Positions 56,040 through 64,000 of a stretch of DNA of 64,000 bases are shown here, piece by piece. The DNA comes from Anastrepha obliqua (taxonomy: Eukaryota > Arthropoda > Insecta > Diptera > Tephritidae). The position numbers and the translations under genes were made by a program. Under the pieces are notes generated by a model. The model saw only the letters and a program-made list of their open reading frames with translations. It did no database searches and had not been told where the DNA came from. The stretch is from contig NC_072897.1 of assembly GCF_027943255.1 (NCBI RefSeq), positions 63,822,406 to 63,886,405 on the forward strand. The letters run 5' to 3'. How positions within the stretch are numbered: position 1 is the stretch's first letter; every line of letters begins with the position of its first letter.

Positions 56040-58681
56040 GGCAGAATATACATGCATTTTTTGCCAAAAAAAAATTGCAAAAAATACAATGGCCGCGAGC
56101 AACAACTGCAGACATGTGTTACCGCAGACATCGTTAACACATTACTCATTATTGCTAATGAAATGGTAGATGAGCAATGGATTAATAGAATCACAGAGTT
56201 GAGTTCGACAAATGAAGTCATCCTGTATCATAAAATTTGTAAGTTAAATTTTACAAATACTCAATAGGTACATAAAAAAAGCGAAATATATAAAACAGCC
56301 TTCGCAGAAGTGTACAATTTCATTTCCGAGAATATTGTACAAAAAAAATTCTTATTTTTTGAGTTTTTTACAGTCACCTTTTGCCACTTCCATCGCCAAT
56401 CTTGATCCCTCAAAATTATTACAAGTAGATTCATATAGATTTGAAAACAGGATATTCAAGAATTATCCGAAAGATATTAACATAGTTACAATGAATGGGA
56501 AGATAATTGTTAAACCGTATAGAAGAGTGCTTATCAAAACTGATTTGGATATTTTGGAAGAAGAAGATATTTTGGATCGCGCTGTATTAATTGTATGAAA
56601 ATACATAGGCAATATAAAGCCTAAACGAATGTCGAAAGATTTAACATGCGATATTTTAATAAATGGAGAATGCGACGCCCCAGAGGAACTCATCAGTACA
56701 ACAAGTTGACAGGAATCAGTCATACTATCAATTCAATAATGGCTCGTCAGCGCTGGTGTAAAAGCCATAGCATTCGTTCAAAAATTATTGCTCATGTCAT
56801 AGAAGAAACTGGATTGCGTCCTGATCAAGATATTACAGCTGATCTTGAGCAAAGCAGAATAAAAAACATTCGTTACAGCTGGAACAATGTATAACTCATA
56901 TTAAGCAAAATATGAATCCATTTTCCAAAGACGTAAACGAAAGTTTATTGATCAATATTTCTACAGGACAAGCGGTTAAACCGGTGATCGCAGATTTTTT
57001 ACTGAATATCGAGACAATTGGCAATGAACAACGTAAACAATTTATTTATGAATGTTCAACAGATAAAGAACGATTTGAAAAAGTCATCAAGAGAAATAAA
57101 ATTCTAAACTTGGCGAGTGTTGCACCGAAACAAAAAATATCAATTGCTGCAAAAAAGATATCAATACAAATGCAACGCGATTTATTTGGCCAATTATTTT
57201 CTCTGTCGTTAGAACAAAAATATTGACAAGGTTTTAGCATATCCTCTAACTCCAATCCCACTAGCTGTGTGTCATATAGATGGAACGATATACAAAACTG
57301 ATAAATCGGTATTGTTAGAAGTGCTTCAAAATGAGAATGATAGTAACCCAGAACGGTGCGATGTAATTATTTATGATGGCTTTTTCATTATACATTCATT
57401 TGGGAATGTATCAAAGAAGCTGATGCAAGTATTTACGAACAATAATGCCAACACTATAATTGCCTTCGATAGATACATATTTCCATCAATCAAAGACAAT
57501 GAACACTCACTAAGAAGCCGAATCCAAGGGCAGCGATTCCAAATAAATGGACCTGACCAAGTACGACCATCAAATTTCGCGGGGGCATTGAAAAATATTT
57601 ACTTCAAAGAAGCACTTATCGACTTTTTAACTGAAGATTGGGCAAATGATCACATGGCACCATTTATTGGCAATAAAAGCATTTATGTAAATTATTTGGA
57701 ATATCATAAATATCAAGTACATCAAGGCAAAGTACAAAGAGTACCAGAGCCATTGTTGACATGTCCAGGTCACGAAGAAGCTGATACAAAAATAATTTTC
57801 CATGTTTGATGCTCATGTAATAATACGATGTTCAGACACAGACATTTTATTTATTATGTTGGGGAACATGAATAACATCAAAAGCAATCTAAATATCTAG
57901 ATGCACGTTGGGACCCGCAACAATCAGAAATTTATCAACGTCACCAAGTTATATCAAACATTGGGTCCCAATTTCAGCTCTGCATTGCCAGGAGTTCATG
58001 CCTTCACGGGCTGCGATTTTAACTCAGCGTTCTACCGCAAGGGGGAAAAAGAACCATTTAAAATTCTACGAAACTCACCAACATACATACAGGCACTAAC
58101 TGACATTTCGAACATTCCAAATTGTGATCTTGATCAAGTCTTTGTAACACTGGAAGGGTATGTTTGCCGATTATATGCTATGACAGCAATTGAAGATATC
58201 CAAGTTGCTCGTGTCGTAACATTCACTAAAGCATACGGTACGCATGAGGACGCGAACCCGCTAAATCTCGAAAGAAGGATTGATGGCTCATTGTTCCCGT
58301 CCTGTAAAACGGAGCTAAAACAACATTGTCTACGTGCGGCATACATCACCCAACTTTGGAGCCAAGCTTATCATCCCGTGCCAGCCGAATTATTACCTAC
58401 CGAGTATGGATGGGAAGAAAGCAATGACAAATATTTCTTCAAATGGTTTATAGGCGATCAATTGCCACCGACCATCACTAGCATCTCTAATCTCGACATG
58501 AGCCTTCTGGTATGAACATATTTATTCTCTCAATTTTTTTTGACAAATATGGACCTACATGATTTCCTCGATGCATTTGTATTTTTACAGACGATGTCGA
58601 AACTGAAGAAGATGGTGTTTGTAACATAACAATCGATAACTCCGATGATCACAGTGACGAAAATAGCGATGCTGAGAATTA
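56040..58681 (+). pseudogene. PIN/XPG-like nuclease protein of the 54759-59391 element
   Basis: Pieces in several frames follow the order of a protein family I know only as unnamed invertebrate repeats. The N-terminus is LQTCVTADIVNTLLIIANEM (about 56106-56165) and YHKICKLNFTNTQ. Then AFAEVYNFISENIVQKK (about 56300-56350) and MNPFSKDVNESLLINISTGQ (56912-56971). LQRDLFGQL-type wording follows, then CHIDGTIYKT (57270-57299), VIIYDGFFIIHSF (57363-57401), AFDRYIFPSIKD (about 57460-57500) and GHEEADTKIIF (57767-57799). A frameshift near 57805 precedes RCSDTDILFIML (57825-57860) and FTGCDFNSAFYRKG (57997-58038). The spaced acids (DG, FDRY, EEAD, DTD, GCD) resemble a FEN1/XPG-fold metal site. An acidic tail follows a possible intron at about 58513-58590. 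At least four breaks make it dead. Confidence 0.6.
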
Positions 58682-58689
58682 AAAAAAAT

Positions 58690-59390
58690 TTTTTTTCTCT
58701 CTCATATTTCAATTATCTATAGTATTATTTTAAAACATGGCGCTTATTCTGACTAAACTGCAATATGTACAGATATGAAATATATATCAAAAGAAAGGTT
58801 TTGATGAGCATATTTCCGGAAAATTATAAAAATTAAAATTGGTCAATTTGTTCATGAAATGTCTGTGTGTAAAGTTTCAAAATTTTCATATTGATAACAG
58901 CGATGTCTATGCAAAGAGGGATGACACACAAATATACGCATATATATGAGTACGTTTGCTTTGTTTAGCTCTCTTTCTAATGAGCACAGCATTGTATACA
59001 TTTGGATTCTCAATAATTGTTTCGTTTTGTTCTCTTTACTAATAAATATGTATTCATGAACATAGTCCCAATGGGTGCTGCGAATTTTTTTCAAAATTTT
59101 GTTGTGATGGCAATAAATGGTATGAATTGATAATTGACCTGAAATTTGTCAATTCACTTAAAACAACGGTAACAATGCAAATTAGAAAGAGTTTTGGACA
59201 GACGCAAAATCGAATTTATTTTAAGAAAAAAGTACATCCATATTTAATTTTAAAATATCCCACGCACGTACCCACCGCTACTGGACCAGCTGACGGTTGG
59301 TTTCGTCATTCACTGGATGGCGTCTGCCTCCAATATGAAAATCAGTCGGTATGAAATAATGAGGTCGAAATGACCCCTGGCTCCCGGACT
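58690..59390. other. Non-coding right side of the 54759-59391 element
   Basis: AT-rich, no domain. It ends with the CAGCTGAC site (59287-59294) and the right TIR (59372-59391). Confidence 0.5.
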
Positions 59391-59395
59391 ATAAG

Positions 59396-60540
59396 TAACG
59401 TGTGATGTTTTAGCTATTATCTTTTTAAACAGTTGGTTTAAACACGTTTCGTGTTTTGTTTCAATGTCAAACCTCTTCAGTTTGGTCTATAATTTAACCA
59501 TGAATCGTCTCACAAACGAACAACGCTTGCAAATTATTGAATTTTATTATAAAAACGCGTGTTCTGTTAAGAAAGTTTATCGCGTGCTTCTTCCATTTTA
59601 TGGTCAGTTTAATCGACCCACTGAAGCGGCTATTCGAGCTATTGTGACTAAATTTAGAACCAAATTTACATTATTGGGCATCAAACCACCAACACGCTTA
59701 CGCAGAGTGCGAACTGAAGAAAATATCGCAGCTGTATCGGCCAGTGTTAATGATGACCATTAATTATCGATTCGTCGCCGTTCGCAGCAATTTGGCTTCT
59801 GTTACTCAACAACGTGGAAAATTTTGCGAAAGGATTTAGGTGTGAAACCTTTCAAAATACAGCTGGTGCAAGAGTTGAAGCCAAACGACCTACCGCAATG
59901 CAAAATTTTTGGTGAATGGGCTCTTGGAAAGTTGGCCGAAGATCCACTTTTTTATCGAAAAATTGTGTTCAGCGACGAAGCTCATTTTTGGATCAATGGG
60001 TACGTAAATAAGCAGAATTGTCGATTTTGGAGTGAAGATCAGCCAGAAGAATTGCAAAAGCTACCAATGTATACAGAAAAGGTCACAGTTTGGTGCGGTT
60101 TATGTGCTGGCGGTATCATTGGACCGTACTTCTTCAAAGATGCTGCGAATCATAACGTAACTGTGAATGGTTATTTTGCCCAAAATGCAAGAGCTTGACT
60201 TGCAGGACATGCGGTTTCAGCCACATGCCACACAGTACGCGTAACAATGGACTTGTTGACAGGCGAGTTCGGTGAACATTTTATTTCACGTTCGGGACCT
60301 GCCAATTGGCCAGATCGTGCGATATAACGCCTTTAGATTATTTTTTGTGGGGCAATTAACGCATTGGAAGCATTTATATGTATGTGAGATACCGGCCGAA
60401 ACATTTTAAATAGTTTGCCAAAATTGGACTAAGTGGATAGACCATTTGAAGCGCAGTCGCGGTCAACATTTTCATGAAATAATCTTCAAGCATTAAATTA
60501 CATGGACTATCGATTTAAATAAAAATGTAATACATTTTTC
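59396..60540 (+). pseudogene. Rosa-like DD41D transposon remnant with most of the transposase
   Basis: The start MNRLTNEQRLQIIEFYYKNA (ATG 59500) lies within a 99-codon frame opening at 59464. FNRPTEAAIRAIV and a stop at 59761-59763 follow, then SIRRRSQQFGF and TTWKILRKDLGVKPFKIQL (about 59805-59865). IVFSDEAHFWINGYVNKQNC (about 59965-60025, first Asp), KVTVWCGLCAGGIIGPYFF and VTVNGYFAQNARA come next. The second and third acids lie in shifted, decayed text (AHATCHT-like about 60220-60235; CDITPLDYFLWG-like about 60318-60352). It begins immediately outside the right TIR of the preceding element, and clear TIRs of its own were not found. Confidence 0.75.
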
Positions 60541-60802
60541 TGAATTTTAAGTGTGTTTTTTTGCAAAACTTTCCTATAACGTTTTATATTTATGTTGCTA
60601 TATTTGCAAATAGCTTATTAGCCTATATAACCTTGAAATGATACAAGTTATCTTCCACATTGACTTTCTGGAAGCCCTATAAAATTTTGACCCCAGTTAA
60701 CCTCTGCGAAATTAGGAAAAATAAACATTTTTTACTGTAAAATTGACGCAAAAGTAGAGAAAATACCTCAGAAAGATAAACGCCCTTAAGGACCAAAATG
60801 AT

Positions 60803-61590
60803 GTGTGGCTAAATTCGGAGTTAAAGTTAGTGGTAAATAGCATTCCAAAAAAAGCAACTAATATCATTGTTTGTCGCCCGCGTGTGCCATTCAGCGAAAA
60901 ATTAAAATTTGGCAAAAGAAAGGAAGCCGCAGACCTGTCAACTAAGAAAGCTGATACTAATCTTCTTGTTCGTGCAGCAGCAACATCGCTTCGTAAGCAA
61001 GAATATACCGATTTGGCTGCAATCCTGAAAGAAAGTATAGAAAGCCCAACAAGGCCATCAAAAATGCGGAAAATGTATATTTACGCTACCAAATCGCCAA
61101 TCCAACTTTTTGCAGATAACACTTTAGCTTTCCTTCTTGAAAATTATTTTTCAAGAGAGCAGTACAACGCAATACGCTACGAAAATAAGTTAAGAAAGCG
61201 AGACATTTATCCACACTATTCAAAAATTACAGCCGCTAAATTCAAATGCTCACCTCAGGATTTAGAGGCAAATGAGACCTTTGTAAAAATTTCGTTGCAA
61301 CCTATTTTAGAGCATAGGGCTAAAATAATTGTTGAGATGCAAAAAGAAGTTTTTCAAGGTCAATTTAAACAAACGTTTGATAAACCAGGTTCGTCGAATA
61401 GCAGTGATGCTCTCTTTTCTCTACTACAGTAATTCCATTAAGGTTATTGCTATTGTCGGGAAAACCAATTTGGAACAATCGCTCACCGCAATCTGTAAGA
61501 TTTTGTCGGCCCATTAAACTGAAGTTCGTAAAAGAGACAGAAGAAGTTGTTTTAAAGGAAGACTTGGCCTTGAAAGAAGAAATTCTTCTT
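60803..61590 (+). pseudogene. Possible Transib/RAG1-like transposase fragment
   Basis: 209 codons are open: TNLLVRAAATSLRKQEYTDL, PSKMRKMYIYATKSPIQLFA, then LLENYFSREQYNAIRYENKL and YPHYSKITAAKFKCSPQDLE. GQFKQTFDKPG follows. After a frameshift near 61430 comes GKPIWNNRSPQSVRFCRPIK (about 61458-61515). The last block recalls the IWxNPxPSSxRxCRPI wording I associate with Transib transposases, relatives of the RAG1 core. The segment that should hold the first catalytic Asp (WGCDG-type) appears deleted between EMQKEVF and QFKQTF. No TIRs or 5-bp duplication were found. The family call is tentative. Confidence 0.4.
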
Positions 61591-62525
61591 CATCTTATTT
61601 GGCGCTATAACCGCTTACGCGATTTTGGCCGAGTTTAACAAAGCGCGTCAGTCGTTTCTTTCTCGTGCTAACCGGCGCCAATTGGACACACCAAGTGAAG
61701 CCAAGTCCTTCTCTACCTGATCTTTCCAACGCAGACGAGGCGTTCCTCTTCCTCTGCTACCACCAGCTGGTACCGCATCGAATACATTAAAAGCCGGAGC
61801 GTTTGTATCCATTGGGAAGACTTGACCTAGCCAATGTAGCCGTTTGATCTTTCTTCGCTGCTCTATGTCTATGTCATCATAAATCTCATACAGCTCATCG
61901 TTCCATCGCCTGCTCAATTCGCCGTTGCCAACGTGCAAAGGTCCAGAAATCTTATGGAGAATCTTTTCTCTTAAACATTCCAAGCGTCACTTCATCGGAT
62001 GTTGTCATCGTCCAAGCTTCTGCGCCATACGTTAGGACGGGCATGATGAGAGCCTTGTAGAGTGTTAGTTTTGTTCGTCGAAAGATGGCTTTACTGCTCA
62101 ATTGTCTACTTAGTCCAAAGTAGCACTTGTTGACAAGAGAGATTCTTCGTTGGATTTCAAGACCGATAACAATGTGTTAATGCTGGTTCTGAAGCCTTTT
62201 ACAACCTCGGAATTATAACTGTCAACAGTGACGTGGGTGTCGATATGCAAGTGCGCCGACTGTTTGTTTGATGACATGAGGTACTTCGTTTTGTGCTCGT
62301 TCACCCCCAGACCCATTCGCCTTGCTTCTGTATTCAGTGTTCGAAAGGCAGAACCGACAGTGCGTTTCTTAAGGCCAAAGATGTTAATATCATCGGCATA
62401 CGACAACAATTGTACGCTCTTATAAAAAATTTTACCCGAGCCAATAAATTCTGCGACTCGCACGATATTTTGCAATATTTGGTTAAAGATAGACAGTCAC
62501 CCTGCGTGCAATCCCGTTTGGTATA
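61590..62525 (-). pseudogene. RTE LINE, 3' part
   Basis: Minus strand reads VQLLSYADDINIFGLKKR (about 62375-62425; box intact), LGVNEHKTKYLMSSNKQSAH and THVTVDSYNSEVVKGF. After frameshifts come MECLREKILHKISGPLHVGN (61924-61983), RRWNDELYEIYDDIDIEQRR, RLHWLGQVFPMD and TPRLRWKDQVEKDLASLGVS (about 61680-61740). The element ends at about 61590 in an AAGATGAAGAAGAA tail. It is 5'-truncated just upstream of the RT catalytic box, next to the R1 remnant. Confidence 0.85.
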
Positions 62526-62534
62526 TAACTACTT

Positions 62535-64000
62535 GGGGAACTCTCGATTCCTCAAAGGAACGAGAGTCCGGTCAAGGAGAGGTCGAATTTGAATTTGTGT
62601 GCGTGTGTATATGTGTGTTTTTTCATGGGCGTTGTGGCAGCGCGATACCCTCAAGTGGCCCTTTGAAACCAGGATAAAACTGTTGTTTCGTCGAAACTCC
62701 GCACCCCACGGGACAACCCTAAGTATTACAGCATGGGGGAGAAGGGTTCTTCTCCGTAATCTTTCGAGGAGCCTTAGTTTTTTCATCGTCTCTGCTATGA
62801 CATCGCATGCTGCCGTCCATTTTTCCCTGCATTGTAGCATGGATTTCACGAATGTATCTGGATCGTAGTTTCCTCCAAATATTCGCCGAAGCTTCGATCT
62901 AGAGCCATAAAAACGCTTACATTCGAAGAATACGTGGTGAACGTCTTCTATCGCGTTTACCCCACAGTAATCACAAGTGGGATCCGATTCATGTTTGAAT
63001 CGATGGAGGTGTTAAAAATTGCGTCAGATAGAAATCCACTTCTCCGTGTTTTTTTTCAATCCGGCTTCGCAAGTCTGGAATGCGGCGATGTGTCCAGCGG
63101 CCCTTCATTGTATTATTCCATATTTGCTGCCCAGTTTGGGTACTAGTTTCCCGTGTTACGATGCGTTGCATTTCACTGTCAGCCAATACTGCAGCTTCGT
63201 TTGCCAATATCTCTATTGCATACATTCCAGCGATAACCAGTGCTGCTTCTTCTGAAACCGTTTTAAAGGCGGAGCAGACTCGAAGCGCACATAAACGATA
63301 CGCTGCCTTTATACCGCGGAAGTAGGAAGAATGTTGCGTAGCCATGTGCTAAACAGGAGAACCATATAATATTTGGTTCTTCAGCACGTCTGCTAGAAGT
63401 TGGCGTCGCTGTTTTTTTGGTCCGCGGGCGTTTAGCATTATTTACGATAAGACTGCTATGGTTACTGATGCTTTTTTGGTCGCATACTCTAGGTGCGTTT
63501 TAAAAGGTAACCTCCTGTTTAACTTCTGGTAGTGTTGTGGTGCTGTGATTGCCAACTTGTATAGTTGTCACTTCTACTTTTTTTCCGCTCGATATGAGAA
63601 CGGACTCGGTTTTTTTCTCGGCGAGTTGAAGGCCGATTACTGCGATATCATCTGCAAATCCGATAATGTTGGAAACATTGGGCATATTGAGGCGCAAAAC
63701 ACCATCGTACATGATGTTCCAGTGCAGTGGTCTAAGGACTGAGCCTTGAGGGACCCTGCCTGAAACCTTTTAACTCTTTCTGCCTACTGCTGTGTCGTAA
63801 TCCAGTACGCGGTCTTCGAAGTAGCTTCGTATCATTGCTCGCAGGTAGGGGGATACTCCGATCTCGTCCAGAGTGTCCAGTATTTTGGCACCTTCGAGCC
63901 ATCGGGTATCACTTCTTGCCTGTTGTGCAATTTTTTTGGCGGTATTTACAACGTCAACGGTGGACCTTCCTTTTCTGAAACCAAACTGGTTGTCCGATAT
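62535..64000 (-). pseudogene. R1-clade LINE ORF2, RT to C-terminus, runs off the window
   Basis: From the window edge downward: DNQFGFRKGRSTVDVVNTAK (about 63935-63995), VSGRVPQGSVL (about 63735-63765), NIMYDGVLRLNMPNVSNIIG (about 63665-63715) and FADDIAVIGLQLAEKKTESV (about 63605-63660, catalytic FADD intact). A deletion of the segment between IAVIG and LQLAEKK is likely. The C-terminus follows: AFKTVSEEAALVIAGMYAIE (about 63200-63265), NTMKGRWTHRRIPDLRSRIE and KKHGEVDFYLTQFL (about 63010-63055). A frameshifted cysteine region and MLQCREKWTAACDVIAETMK (about 62785-62845) end it. The 3' untranslated region ends near 62540. R1 elements usually sit in 28S rRNA genes; none is visible here. Confidence 0.8.

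Larger units (their letters stand above)
54759..59391 (+). mobile_element. 4.6-kb TIR element encoding a PIN/XPG-like nuclease (Academ-like?)
   Basis: Inverted ends read TAGTCCAGGAGCCAGGGGTC at left (54759) and TAGTCCGGGAGCCAGGGGTC inward from the right (59391). TAA on both sides (54756-54758, 59392-59394) is a possible 3-bp target duplication. The gene (56040-58515, plus) encodes a nuclease-like protein. Left subterminal DNA holds four GTCAGCTG/CAGCTGAC sites (54857, 54993, 55089, 55216) and the right side one (59287). A Helitron tail sits inside at 55395-55945. Academ transposons are known to pair an XPG-type nuclease with 3-4-bp duplications; assignment to that superfamily is my inference. 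Confidence 0.7.

Noticed and set aside
59396..60560. Own TIRs for the third rosa-like copy
   Set aside because: The left and right edges show only weak similarity by eye, so I did not assign ends or a target duplication.

Overview
The window looks like 64 kb of an insect genome, most likely a higher dipteran and plausibly a tephritid fruit fly. This rests on inference: the 300-bp tRNA-headed SINE at 763-1068 and the RTE, R1, I, mariner and errantivirus families seen here are ones I associate with that group. I found no convincing host gene, no rRNA and no true tRNA gene. Nearly every coding stretch belongs to a transposable element (TE), most are broken, and many sit inside one another on both strands.

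Layout. 1-3220: a LINE ORF1 (minus) split by the SINE, then an RTE reverse transcriptase (plus). 3231-10905: a pogo-like DNA transposon whose two transposase halves are pushed apart by two RNase H-bearing LINEs and a foldback element. 11927-12865: a deleted DD41D (rosa-like) transposon. 12905-13252: an RTE piece. 13253-20800: a DIRS-type tyrosine-recombinase retrotransposon carrying an intact-looking 610-codon Tigger transposon inside its RT gene. 20804-26110: an LTR-retrotransposon gag broken by a pogo-type deletion derivative (21241-21933) and by a 3.5-kb element with long terminal inverted repeats (TIRs) and an 8-bp target duplication (22192-25686). 26129-30560: an I-like LINE split by a TTAA-flanked MITE. 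30640-38823: fragments of mariner, R1, rosa-like, RTE and errantivirus elements plus repeats. 38824-43457: a nearly full-length Helitron. 43561-52967: an LTR-bounded errantivirus whose env is split by a piggyBac element that appears to contain an intron. 53044-54323: a mariner. 54759-59391: a 4.6-kb TIR element encoding a PIN/XPG-nuclease-like protein, itself hit by a Helitron tail. 59396-64000: rosa-like, possible Transib/RAG1-like, RTE and R1 remnants.

The two best candidates for something little described are the 22192-25686 element (153-bp TIRs, 8-bp duplication, a transposase-like protein I cannot place with confidence) and the 54759-59391 element (nuclease-like protein, 3-bp duplication, repeated GTCAGCTG sites near its ends). 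The one long uninterrupted protein is the Tigger transposase (15589-17421); every other transposase or polymerase has at least one visible break. Dense nesting on both strands, with at least two errantivirus copies, resembles pericentromeric heterochromatin or a piRNA cluster, but sequence alone cannot show that.
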